From positions 303,910 through 367,909 of the forward strand of contig NZ_LMNX01000003.1 of NCBI RefSeq assembly GCF_001423425.1: a DNA stretch of 64,000 bases. Direction: 5' to 3'. This DNA comes from Rhizobium sp. Leaf306. GTDB lineage: Bacteria; Pseudomonadota; Alphaproteobacteria; Rhizobiales; Rhizobiaceae. The position numbers and the translations under genes were made by a program. The notes under the pieces were generated by a model, which did not search any database, was not told where the DNA came from, and worked only from the letters and a program-made list of their open reading frames with translations. Shown here piece after piece: positions 26,367 through 37,798 of this stretch; within the stretch, counting starts at the first letter, position 1; every line of letters begins with the position of its first letter.

Positions 26367-27893
26367 ATGAGTCAGGCAATTCACGACGTCTTTGTGATCG
26401 GTGGAGGGATCAACGGTTGCGGTATCGCGCGCGATGCTGTGGGTCGCGGCTATTCGGTCGCCTTGGCAGAAATGAACGATTTTGCCTCAGGCACGTCGTC
26501 AGGCGCCACCAAGCTTATCCATGGCGGGCTGCGCTATCTCGAACACTATGAATTTCGGCTGGTGCGCGAGTCTCTCATGGAGCGCGAAGTGCTCTGGGCA
26601 ATGGCACCGCATATCATCTGGCCGATGCGCTTCGTTCTCCCCTATCACAAGGGTGGCGTCCGACCCGCCTGGCTGATCCGGCTGGGGTTGTTTCTCTACG
26701 ATCACCTGGGTGGCCGCAAGCTCCTGCCGCCGACGGCAACGCTTGATATGCGCAAGGATCCGGCCGGCAAGCCTTTGAAATCGCTGTTTACGAAGGCCTT
26801 CGAATACTCCGATGGCTGGGTGGACGACGCGCGGATGGTGGTGCTGAACGCCCGTGACGCTGCCGACAAGGGGGCCCTGATCCTTCCGCGCACGAAAGTC
26901 GTTTCGGCGCGGCGCGAAGAAGGCATTTGGACGATTGTTACCCGAAGCACGGTCACCGGCTCCAGTCAGACCCACAAGTCTCGTATGCTGGTCAATGCCG
27001 CCGGTCCGTGGGTGGACCAGGTGATCCGCTCCGCCTTCGGCGAAAACGAAGCGCACCATGTCCGGCTGGTTCAGGGCAGCCATATCGTCGTCAAGAAGAA
27101 GTTCGACGACCCGCGCGCCTATTTCTTCCAGAACCCGGATAACCGGATCATTTTTGCTATCCCCTACGAAGAGGATTTCACGCTGATCGGCACGACCGAT
27201 CGCGACTTCAAGGAGGATCCGAAGGACGTTCGAATCTCCGACGAGGAAACCAACTATCTCTGCAAGGCGGCGAGCGAGTATTTCAAGGAGCCGGTGCGCA
27301 AGGAAGATATCGTCTGGACCTACTCGGCTGTCCGACCGCTGTTCGACGACGGCGCCTCGAAAGCGCAGGAGGCGACCCGCGACTATGTGCTGAAGCTGGA
27401 TACGGTCGGCCTCGGGGAGGGCGGAGCGCCACTTCTCAATGTGTTCGGTGGCAAGCTCACCACCTATCGTCGGCTTTCGGAACATGCGGTCGAAAAGATC
27501 GGCGAAGCCATCGGCGTCAAAGGCAAGCCCTGGACCGCTGACAGCCACCTTCCTGGTGGCGATTTCCCTGCCCGCGGCTACGAAAGCGAAGTCGCTGGGC
27601 TGAAGGCACGATATCCCTTCCTGACCGATCGCCATGCGCGTAGGCTGGTCCGGCGTTACGGTACGAGGGCCGCCACATTGCTCGGCAACGCTGCTCGAGC
27701 AGAGGATCTTGGGCATAATTTCGGCGGCGAACTCTATGAGGTGGAGGTTCGCTATCTTGCCGATCAGGAATGGGCGTTAAGCGCCGAGGACGTCCTTTGG
27801 AGGAGAACAAAGGACGGGCTACGGCTCGACGCTGACGAGAAGAGGGTTTTGGAGGAGTACATGGCCGCAATACCGGAAAGGATCGCCGGATAA
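26367..27893 (+). CDS. glpD: Glycerol-3-phosphate dehydrogenase, FAD-dependent
   Basis: A 508-aa respiratory enzyme that oxidises sn-glycerol-3-phosphate to dihydroxyacetone phosphate at the inner membrane, passing electrons to quinone. It shows the FAD-binding VIGGGINGCGIARDA motif (about 9-23), GTSSGATKLIHGGLRYLE (about 44-61), the IGTTDRD segment and the C-terminal GGKLTTYRRL region. A frame beginning 44 codons upstream reads the intergenic region; the ATG at 26367 with GAGGGG close upstream fits the family start. It leads the glycerol operon. No glycerol kinase gene is present in the window. Confidence 0.96.
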   Translation: MSQAIHDVFVIGGGINGCGIARDAVGRGYSVALAEMNDFASGTSSGATKLIHGGLRYLEHYEFRLVRESLMEREVLWAMAPHIIWPMRFVLPYHKGGVRPAWLIRLGLFLYDHLGGRKLLPPTATLDMRKDPAGKPLKSLFTKAFEYSDGWVDDARMVVLNARDAADKGALILPRTKVVSARREEGIWTIVTRSTVTGSSQTHKSRMLVNAAGPWVDQVIRSAFGENEAHHVRLVQGSHIVVKKKFDDPRAYFFQNPDNRIIFAIPYEEDFTLIGTTDRDFKEDPKDVRISDEETNYLCKAASEYFKEPVRKEDIVWTYSAVRPLFDDGASKAQEATRDYVLKLDTVGLGEGGAPLLNVFGGKLTTYRRLSEHAVEKIGEAIGVKGKPWTADSHLPGGDFPARGYESEVAGLKARYPFLTDRHARRLVRRYGTRAATLLGNAARAEDLGHNFGGELYEVEVRYLADQEWALSAEDVLWRRTKDGLRLDADEKRVLEEYMAAIPERIAG

Positions 27894-27933
27894 GCGGCAT
27901 GTGTTCCCGCTGTGAGGAGGCAGGGGAACAAGC

Positions 27934-29007
27934 ATGTTGGAATTGCGAAAAGCTGCGAAAATGGTGGCGGGCGAATATCATATTCACCCGAGCGACCTTA
28001 CGCTCGAGCGTGGCAGCCTGAATGTGCTGCTCGGTCCGACGCTTTCGGGCAAGACGTCGCTGATGCGGCTGATGGCTGGATTGGACCGGCCGACGGAGGG
28101 TGCTGTCTATTTCGATGGGATAGACGTGACCGGCATGCCGGTGCAAAAGCGCAATATCGCGATGGTGTACCAGCAGTTCATCAACTATCCGCTCCTGACC
28201 GTCTATGAAAACATAGCCTCGCCGATGCGCATTTCCGGCAAGGACAAGGCGACCGTCGACCGCGAGGTGCGCAAGGCCGCAGAGCTCTTGCGGTTGACGC
28301 CCTATCTCGACCGTACGCCGCTTCATCTGTCCGGCGGGCAGCAACAACGCACCGCGCTCGCCCGTGCGTTGGTCAAGAATGCCAGCCTCGTGCTGATGGA
28401 CGAGCCACTCGCCAACCTCGATTACAAGCTGCGTGAAGAACTGCGCGAAGAGCTTCCCAAGATCTTTGCGCAGTCCGGCGCAATCTTTGTCTATGCCACG
28501 ACCGAACCTTCGGAAGCGCTGATGCTGGGCGGCAATACGGCAACCCTTTCCGAGGGCCGCATCACCCAGTTCGGGCCGACGATCGACATTTATAGAAGGC
28601 CGGCCGACCTCACGACCGCAAAGACCTTCGCCGATCCGCCGCTGAATTTCATCGAGGTGGTCAAGTCGGGTGGCGGGCTCCGCCACCGCGAAGGCGACGT
28701 TCTCCCCTTGCCTGCGCATCTCGGAACCATACCGGATGGTCCCCTGACGGTTGCGTTTCATCCACATCATCTGGGCTTCACGCAGCAGACCGAGAATTCG
28801 GCGCGCCTTGCCGCCCGCACGCAGATCTCGGAAATCACCGGTTCGGAAAGCTTCGTGCATCTCGAATATGACGGCGTGAAATGGGTGATGCTGGCGCCCG
28901 GCATTCACAACATTGATCCAGATACCGGCATCGAGGTCTTTCTCGATACGCGACATCTGATGGCGTTCGGCAGCGATGGCCGGGCAATCGCTGCGGCTGC
29001 GGCTTAG
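27934..29007 (+). CDS. glpS: Glycerol ABC transporter ATP-binding subunit GlpS
   Basis: A 357-aa ATPase of the CUT1-like glycerol importer. Walker A is GPTLSGKTS (about residues 35-43), the signature is LSGGQQQR, and Walker B is VLMDEPLANLD. At the H-loop, where THD is usual, the sequence reads YATTEPSEAL, so the switch histidine is missing. A C-terminal regulatory domain follows (about 240-357). With GlpT, which has the histidine but a degenerate signature, it would form a heterodimer with one complete ATPase site. Part of glpD-STPQ-DUF2160-V. Confidence 0.93.
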   Translation: MLELRKAAKMVAGEYHIHPSDLTLERGSLNVLLGPTLSGKTSLMRLMAGLDRPTEGAVYFDGIDVTGMPVQKRNIAMVYQQFINYPLLTVYENIASPMRISGKDKATVDREVRKAAELLRLTPYLDRTPLHLSGGQQQRTALARALVKNASLVLMDEPLANLDYKLREELREELPKIFAQSGAIFVYATTEPSEALMLGGNTATLSEGRITQFGPTIDIYRRPADLTTAKTFADPPLNFIEVVKSGGGLRHREGDVLPLPAHLGTIPDGPLTVAFHPHHLGFTQQTENSARLAARTQISEITGSESFVHLEYDGVKWVMLAPGIHNIDPDTGIEVFLDTRHLMAFGSDGRAIAAAAA

Positions 29008-29018
29008 AGGGAAACATC

Positions 29019-30089
29019 ATGGCACGCATCACCCTCGACCATATCCGCCACGCCTACGGCGCCAACCCTGTCGCCGACAGCGACTATGCGCTTCGCGAAG
29101 TTCATCACGAATGGAACGACGGTGGCGCCTACGCGCTGCTTGGCCCCTCAGGCTGCGGCAAGACCACGCTGCTGAACATCATCTCCGGGCTGCTGCAGCC
29201 GTCGCACGGGCGTATCCTGTTTGATGGCAACGACGTGACGGAAGTCTCGACACAGGGCCGCAATATCGCGCAGGTGTTCCAGTTCCCGGTCATCTACGAC
29301 ACGATGACGGTCTACGACAATCTGGCCTTCCCGCTGCGCAACCGCAAAGTACCCGAGGCCGAAGTCGACAAGCGCGTTCGCGACATGCTGGGGATCATCG
29401 ATCTTGCCGATTGGGCCGACCGCAAGGCGCGGGGCCTGACCGCCGACCAGAAGCAGAAGATATCACTCGGCCGCGGCCTCGTGCGCAACGACGTCAACGC
29501 CATCCTGTTTGATGAACCGCTGACCGTGATCGATCCCCATATGAAATGGGTGCTGCGTTCGCAGTTGAAGCGCATCCACAAGCAGTTCGGCTTTACCATG
29601 GTCTATGTCACCCACGACCAGACCGAGGCCCTGACCTTCGCAGACAAGGTCGTCGTGATGTACGAGGGCGAGATTGTGCAGATCGGCACGCCTGCGGAAT
29701 TGTTCGAGAAGCCCAGCCATACATTCGTCGGCTATTTCATCGGCTCGCCCGGCATGAACGTCCTGCCGGCGCAGCTGAATGAGCGGTCTGTCGTGGTCGG
29801 CAGTCAGCGGATGGACCTCAATGTGCCGCCGCAGACGAAACCGGGCGACCGGATCGAACTCGGCATCCGTCCGGAGTTCATCCATCTCGGCCGCGAGGGA
29901 ATGCCGGTTAAGATCAGCCGGATCGAGGATATTGGCCGCCGCCGCATCGTTCGCGCCGAATTCGAGGGAAAGCCGCTTGCGATCGTTGCCGACGAGAATA
30001 CGGAAATTCCGGCGGAAGCCCGCGTGAGCTTTGATCCTGCAGGTATCAATATCTACGCCAATTCCTGGCGCGTCGGCGGGGAGGCGTGA
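29019..30089 (+). CDS. glpT: Glycerol ABC transporter ATP-binding subunit GlpT
   Basis: A 356-aa ATPase partner of GlpS; not related to the E. coli G3P antiporter of the same name. Walker A is GPSGCGKTT (about residues 41-49), Walker B ILFDEPLTVID, H-loop VTHDQTEAL with its histidine intact. The signature position reads LTADQKQK instead of LSGGQ. A C-terminal TOBE-type domain is present. Spaced 11 bases from glpS; its stop overlaps a GTG of the next gene. Confidence 0.93.
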   Translation: MARITLDHIRHAYGANPVADSDYALREVHHEWNDGGAYALLGPSGCGKTTLLNIISGLLQPSHGRILFDGNDVTEVSTQGRNIAQVFQFPVIYDTMTVYDNLAFPLRNRKVPEAEVDKRVRDMLGIIDLADWADRKARGLTADQKQKISLGRGLVRNDVNAILFDEPLTVIDPHMKWVLRSQLKRIHKQFGFTMVYVTHDQTEALTFADKVVVMYEGEIVQIGTPAELFEKPSHTFVGYFIGSPGMNVLPAQLNERSVVVGSQRMDLNVPPQTKPGDRIELGIRPEFIHLGREGMPVKISRIEDIGRRRIVRAEFEGKPLAIVADENTEIPAEARVSFDPAGINIYANSWRVGGEA

Positions 30090-30094
30090 ACGGC

Positions 30095-30961
<867 letters not shown>

Positions 30962-30975
30962 GGAGGACGGTTACG

Positions 30976-31803
<828 letters not shown>

Positions 31804-31816
31804 AGGGAGAACGCAC

Positions 31817-32098
31817 ATGAGTTTTTCATGGATGGCCTGGACATTGCCGACGACGCTTTTCTTCGTGACCATCTTCGCCTTGATTGCAGCGATGGGCATC
31901 TGGGAGTATTTTTCTCCGGGGGGAGCGCCACGGGTTGGGATCCTGCGCTTCGAGACAACGCGGGGGGACCGGCTCTTCATTTCGCTGCTTGGTGCAGCAT
32001 TCATCAATCTCGCATGGTTGGGGCTGATCGGCCCCAATCTGTGGTGGGCTCTTGCCCTCGCTGTGGTCTACGCCGTCGGCGTTTTCCGCTTCGTCTGA
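31817..32098 (+). CDS. DUF2160 family small membrane protein of the glycerol transporter operon
   Basis: A 93-aa protein with about three membrane helices (residues 6-28, 50-68, 72-92). It sits between the permeases and the binding protein, where rhizobial glycerol operons regularly carry a DUF2160 gene. Role unknown; perhaps an accessory subunit of the GlpPQ channel. Start at 31817 with AGAGGGAGA upstream; a longer frame overlapping glpQ was rejected. Confidence 0.85.
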   Translation: MSFSWMAWTLPTTLFFVTIFALIAAMGIWEYFSPGGAPRVGILRFETTRGDRLFISLLGAAFINLAWLGLIGPNLWWALALAVVYAVGVFRFV

Positions 32099-32171
32099 AG
32101 GCAAGTTTGATACGGCGCGCGGGAGGACTGGCGCCGAAACGAAATCGCAATCGCAACTCTGGGAGGACATT

Positions 32172-33902
<1,731 letters not shown>

Positions 33903-33944
33903 TCTGACCGATCAAGGCTCCCGAAGGGGAAGCGGCGGCAAGAG

Positions 33945-33978
33945 ACGACCGCGCCGAACATCATCGGCGCGGTCGTTT
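33945..33978 (+). terminator. Rho-independent terminator of the glycerol operon
   Basis: Perfect 13-bp stem ACGACCGCGCCGA (33945-33957) with 33964-33976, six-base loop, then TTTC. It lies 43 bases after the glpV stop. Confidence 0.85.
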
Positions 33979-34036
33979 CGCGTTCGTCACTGTTGCGGAC
34001 ACACGGCAGAGCCTCCCAACCTGCCTTGATCCGGTC

Positions 34037-34426
34037 CTATGCCTTGTTCAGCTTGGCATCGACACTGATCGGTCCGGCTCCGGACGTGACGAAATAGAGG
34101 AACACGAAGCAGAGCACGGCAGCGGCCATTCCGCCGTTTTCGGGCGGGAAAATGCTTTTGGGAAAGTGGCTGATCAAGTAAGCCACGGCCATTAGTCCGG
34201 ACAGGAGGAATGCCGCTATCCGTGTCTGGAAACCGACCAGGAAGAGGAAGCCGCAGACAAGCTCAAAGAGACCCGCGATCCAGGGTAACGAGCCCGTGGG
34301 CGGCATGAAGGTACCGGCGTGGAAATGAAAGATTTTCGCCATGCCGAAGGAGAAGATGACGAGGCCGACGGCAATACGAAGGATGCTGAGAAGAACAGGC
34401 TGGTAAGCCTGGATTTTGTTGACCAT
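34037..34426 (-). CDS. DoxX family membrane protein
   Basis: A 129-aa protein with four membrane helices, typical of DoxX/SURF4-like small proteins (GLVIFSFGMAKIFHF near residue 21, PWIAGLFELVCGFLFLVGF near 48). Family members are linked to oxidative-stress membrane complexes or thiosulfate oxidation, but most, including this one, have no proven role. It appears monocistronic. Confidence 0.85.
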   Translation of the reverse strand: MVNKIQAYQPVLLSILRIAVGLVIFSFGMAKIFHFHAGTFMPPTGSLPWIAGLFELVCGFLFLVGFQTRIAAFLLSGLMAVAYLISHFPKSIFPPENGGMAAAVLCFVFLYFVTSGAGPISVDAKLNKA

Positions 34427-34792
34427 TGGGAAGCTCCGTTAAATGTCGATGCTCTTCTGACATCGACCAAACGAAGGTCAACTGCACGTCTTCGTGAAAC
34501 AGTTATGGAATGCGCGAGACCTCTAGAGCGCCGAAGCGTCTTCTCAAATGGTGACCGCGTTGACGATCATCAAAACGGGGACACAGCCCAAGGCAATTGC
34601 CCCAATCCAGGCCATCAGTATCTTTATGAAATACCGCTGCTGCATAAAGATCTCGTTGTATTCGTGAAGCATTAAGCACCCCTACGCCGTTGAAGGGAAT
34701 GAACCACCTCTTCAGAAGCGAGTCGAGTGCAGCCTTGCAACAGACTGAATCAGACGTATACGCGGACCACGTCCTCCAACGATAAAGTCAAT
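34427..34792. other. Intergenic region without a confident gene
   Basis: The DoxX promoter should lie at its left end. On the minus strand, 34674-34618 encodes 18 residues before a stop, and a hydrophobic frame in another phase (34615-34544, AWIGAIALGCVPVLMIVNAV) continues it. This could be a small membrane-protein gene broken by a one-base shift, or chance. No ribosome binding site supports it. Nothing else recognised. Confidence 0.3.
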
Positions 34793-34966
34793 TCACTGCA
34801 GGTTGAGAGGCAGTTGAATCCCCTTGGGAACATGCGGCTTGCGAAGATTGGCAATCTCGATCCGTCCATAGATCTCCTTGCGTTCCTTGTCATGACGTTC
34901 CCTGAGCGCCTTCGACTGAGCCACGAGGGCAAGAGCACGGGCGACGACCTCTTCAGTTCTCTGCAT
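34793..34966 (-). CDS. Small 57-aa protein, probably SOS-regulated
   Basis: A 57-residue frame with a strong GAGGAG six bases before its ATG at 34966. The protein is charged and largely helical, beginning MQRTEEVVARALALVAQSKA, with a K/R/E-rich middle (ALRERHDKERKEIYGRI) and a Pro-containing tail ending in LPLNLQ. I do not recognise a family. A GTTC-N7-GTTC LexA box abuts the ribosome binding site (34982-34996), so expression is probably induced by DNA damage. Possible role as a small regulator of division or replication during SOS is speculation. Codon use looks native. Confidence 0.7.
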   Translation of the reverse strand: MQRTEEVVARALALVAQSKALRERHDKERKEIYGRIEIANLRKPHVPKGIQLPLNLQ

Positions 34967-34981
34967 GGCGTTCTCCTCAAT

Positions 34982-34996
34982 GTTCTTCCTTTGTTC
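34982..34996 (-). promoter_or_regulatory. LexA (SOS) box, GTTC-N7-GTTC
   Basis: GTTC TTCCTTT GTTC on the plus strand, GAAC-N7-GAAC on the minus. This is the alphaproteobacterial LexA consensus. It ends 15 bases before the ATG of the 57-aa gene. A TTGACA -35-like hexamer lies 23 bases further upstream on the minus strand, so LexA would cover the -10/start region. Confidence 0.65.
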
Positions 34997-35169
34997 TCAT
35001 TTTCGCTGAAGGTTGTCAACAGTCTCTTCTTCCCGTGCCTAGGCTGGCGGTTTCGGCGCATCTGCTGTGCATGTCTGCAGGTGTCAATTTCTGAACGAAC
35101 TGATATGCCTCATCTCAGTCGGGCCTGATGGTTCGGACCCACAACATGGTTTTTCGGAAGGGAAACGGA

Positions 35170-36156
35170 ATGCAGATCGGAATGATAGGCCTCGGCCGTA
35201 TGGGCGCCAATATGGTGCGACGGCTCCTGCGTGATGGCCATGAATGTGTGGTATTCGATGTCAGTCAGGCCAATGTCGAGGCTCTGGAGCGGGAAGGGGC
35301 CGTGGGAGCCACCTCGCTGGAAGATATGGTCGCCAAGCTCGCGAAACCGGCCACCGTTTGGCTGATGCTGCCGGCAGCTATCACCGACCAGACGATCGAG
35401 AAGCTCTCGGGTGTCATGTCGGCGGGCGACGTGCTGATCGACGGCGGAAACTCCAACTACCAGGACGATATCGATCGCGCAGGGCGTCTTTCGGGCATCG
35501 GCCTCGACTATATCGATGTCGGCACGAGCGGTGGCGTCTGGGGTCTGGAACGCGGCTATTGCCTGATGATCGGCGGACCGGATGAAGCGGTGAAGCGCCT
35601 CGATCCGATCTTCCTGTCGCTCTCCCCGGGAGCCGGCAAGGAAGCACAGCGGACCTCGGAACTTGGCTACATCCATTGCGGCCCAGCAGGATCAGGTCAC
35701 TTCGTGAAGATGGTCCACAACGGCATCGAATACGGCATGATGGCGGCCTATGCCGAAGGCCTCAACCTGATGAAGTCTGCCAATATTGGCAAGGTGGCAC
35801 GTAGCGCCGATGCGGAAACCAGCCCGCTCGCCAATCCGCACTACTATCACTACGATCTGGACGTGGCTGAAATCACCGAAGTCTGGCGTCACGGCAGCGT
35901 CGTTTCGTCGTGGCTGCTCGATCTTCTCGCCGGCTCTCTGCACAACGATCCGACGCTTGACGCCTTCAGTGGTCGAGTTTCGGATTCCGGCGAGGGACGG
36001 TGGATGATGAAGGCCGGTATCGATACCGGCGTGCCGCTTCCGGTCCTGTCGTCCGCTCTCTTCCAGCGCTTTTCGTCGCAGGGTCATGAGCAGTATTCGA
36101 ACCAGGTTCTGTCGGCGCTTCGGGCAGCCTTCGGCGGCCACTCTGAAAAGAAATAG
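35170..36156 (+). CDS. gnd: 6-phosphogluconate dehydrogenase, decarboxylating (short NAD-type)
   Basis: A 328-aa enzyme converting 6-phosphogluconate to ribulose-5-phosphate. It has the N-terminal Rossmann motif GMIGLGRMGANMVRRL, the substrate motif DGGNSNYQDD, GxSGGVWGLERGYCLMIGG (about 118-134) and the catalytic Lys of HFVKMVHNGIEYGMMAA. The length of 328 rather than about 470 residues is typical of the short, often NAD-preferring class. The start at 35170 has AAGGGAAACGG upstream; a start 14 codons earlier is less likely. A terminator follows directly. Confidence 0.94.
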   Translation: MQIGMIGLGRMGANMVRRLLRDGHECVVFDVSQANVEALEREGAVGATSLEDMVAKLAKPATVWLMLPAAITDQTIEKLSGVMSAGDVLIDGGNSNYQDDIDRAGRLSGIGLDYIDVGTSGGVWGLERGYCLMIGGPDEAVKRLDPIFLSLSPGAGKEAQRTSELGYIHCGPAGSGHFVKMVHNGIEYGMMAAYAEGLNLMKSANIGKVARSADAETSPLANPHYYHYDLDVAEITEVWRHGSVVSSWLLDLLAGSLHNDPTLDAFSGRVSDSGEGRWMMKAGIDTGVPLPVLSSALFQRFSSQGHEQYSNQVLSALRAAFGGHSEKK

Positions 36157-36179
36157 GCTGGGTCATATCCCATACGAAA

Positions 36180-36208
36180 TCCGGCACCCCTGGGGTGCCG
36201 GACTCTTT
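36180..36208 (+). terminator. Rho-independent terminator after gnd
   Basis: TCCGGCACCCC (36180-36190) pairs with GGGGTGCCGGA (36192-36202), followed by CTCTTTT. Very stable and 24 bases after the gnd stop. It may also help end transcription of the opposing S10 peptidase gene. Confidence 0.85.
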
Positions 36209-36236
36209 TGAAAAGCTCGATAGACTGGGCTTATTC

Positions 36237-37715
36237 CTATTCTACCGTCTTTGTCTCGTAGAACGCTTTCGCATCGGTGAGGAATGCCGCCCGCGACGAC
36301 GGGTTGGTGTAGAACATGTGGCCGCCGCTATAGGTCTTCAGTTTCGCCCTGTCTGCTGCAAGCTCTGTCGGCAGGTGATTGATCACGTAGCGGCTCACAC
36401 CATAGGGTGTCAGCGCATCGCTATGACCATGCACGACCAGCAGGCGGAAGGACGGGATGACCGAGAGGAGATCGCGGATATCCGTCGAAGCGCTGGCGAG
36501 CGCGCGAGCATCACCGCCACGGCTGCCGTTCCATTCCCAGCGACGGTTCACATCCTCGTTCAAAAGCGAGTAGGTCATGTCGCTTGAAAACTTCAGCTCG
36601 CCTTTTGCATAGGACGTGAACGCTGCGCTGTAGGCGCGGGTGTAACCCTCCAGAATGGGATCGTCGTTGCGCCCGTACGCGTCCTCGGGATAGGCGTCCG
36701 GCACGGCGTAGGATGCATCATAGGGGCTGACGACCCGGCCCGGTCCACCCATCTGCTTCCCGTAGACATCGCCGACGAGGCCTCGCGTTCTGGCAACGAC
36801 CTCTTTCGGAATGCCCGTGAGACCAGCAATCTTTCCATAGAATGCGTCAGCCTCTTCTCCCGTCGGCGCAGCGCCCGCCACGGTCGGAAGATAGTCGCGC
36901 AACGCAAAGCGTTCGGCTTCGGCGAGCTTTTCAGGCGTGAAGCTTTTGGTCCGCTCCATCTCGGCTGCCGCAAGCGAGGGCAATTGCAGCGCGGCACTCA
37001 GCGGATCGTCGGAATTGGCGAGGAAGCGGCCCTCGATAAACGGCGAGAGCATTATGATGCCGGAGGGGATAATGCCCTGGTTGTTCTTCATCGCGATCGC
37101 GACTTTCGCCGCGCGAAAACCTCCGTAGCTTTCGCCGACGAGATATTTCGGCGTATTCAGCCGGTCGTTCTTCTGGACGTAGAGGGAGATCACCTTGGCA
37201 AGGCTGTCGGCATCCTGACGGACACCGTAGAAATTCTTGGCGACATCGTCGCTGGCGGCACGGCTCCATCCGGTGCCAACCGGATCGATCATGACGAGAT
37301 CGGTGAACGCGAGCCAGCTCTGCGGATTGTCCCTGATCTCAGGTGCGGTGCCGTCGTTGCCGTTCTTGCCGAATTCAATGATCCGCGGACCCAGCAGCCC
37401 GAGATGCAGATAGGCGGACGCTGCGCCCGGACCGCCGTTGAAGGCGAAGGTGAGCGGACGACCCGGCGTCCGATCCTTGGCGATATAGGCCGTGTAGAAG
37501 ATCTTGGCCGTTCGATTGCCGTCCTGGCCGAACAGGTCAAGCGTGCCGGCAGTTGCCGTGTAGGGCAGGTCTGCGCTGCCCTCGGTTTTCAGAACATGCT
37601 CGGTCGTGCTGTCATTTGGGATGAGCGAGAATATGCCGGGGGGCTGTTGCGCTCCAACCGGGGCGGAAAGCGCGAGAAGCACCAGGATGGATGCAAGGAT
37701 CCGGTAAAGACGCAA
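36237..37715 (-). CDS. Exported serine carboxypeptidase, peptidase family S10
   Basis: A 492-aa secreted alpha/beta-hydrolase peptidase. Catalytic elements: oxyanion GGPGAAS, nucleophile Ser in GESYGG, Asp in HGHSDALTPY and His in GGHMFYT near the C-terminus. Start choice: a TTG at 37713-37715 has a textbook GGAGG seven bases upstream and yields an immediate signal peptide (basic RLYR, then ASILVLLALSAPVGA, cleavage near residue 22). In-frame ATGs at 37730 and 37748 lack ribosome binding sites and put extra residues before it. S10 enzymes trim C-terminal residues, commonly at acidic pH; bacterial examples are periplasmic. Confidence 0.9.
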   Translation of the reverse strand: MRLYRILASILVLLALSAPVGAQQPPGIFSLIPNDSTTEHVLKTEGSADLPYTATAGTLDLFGQDGNRTAKIFYTAYIAKDRTPGRPLTFAFNGGPGAASAYLHLGLLGPRIIEFGKNGNDGTAPEIRDNPQSWLAFTDLVMIDPVGTGWSRAASDDVAKNFYGVRQDADSLAKVISLYVQKNDRLNTPKYLVGESYGGFRAAKVAIAMKNNQGIIPSGIIMLSPFIEGRFLANSDDPLSAALQLPSLAAAEMERTKSFTPEKLAEAERFALRDYLPTVAGAAPTGEEADAFYGKIAGLTGIPKEVVARTRGLVGDVYGKQMGGPGRVVSPYDASYAVPDAYPEDAYGRNDDPILEGYTRAYSAAFTSYAKGELKFSSDMTYSLLNEDVNRRWEWNGSRGGDARALASASTDIRDLLSVIPSFRLLVVHGHSDALTPYGVSRYVINHLPTELAADRAKLKTYSGGHMFYTNPSSRAAFLTDAKAFYETKTVE

Positions 37716-37798
37716 AGCTGTTTCCTCCATGACCGCGATTACCGTCATGTAGGGCAGCGAGGGCCATCCGGGAAACTCAATTCCGCTTGAGGCTCAAG

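Noticed and set aside
34750..35061. A 103-codon minus-strand frame covering the 57-aa small gene in another phase
   Set aside because: It lacks a ribosome binding site, and the overlapping 57-aa frame has GAGGAG and a LexA box.
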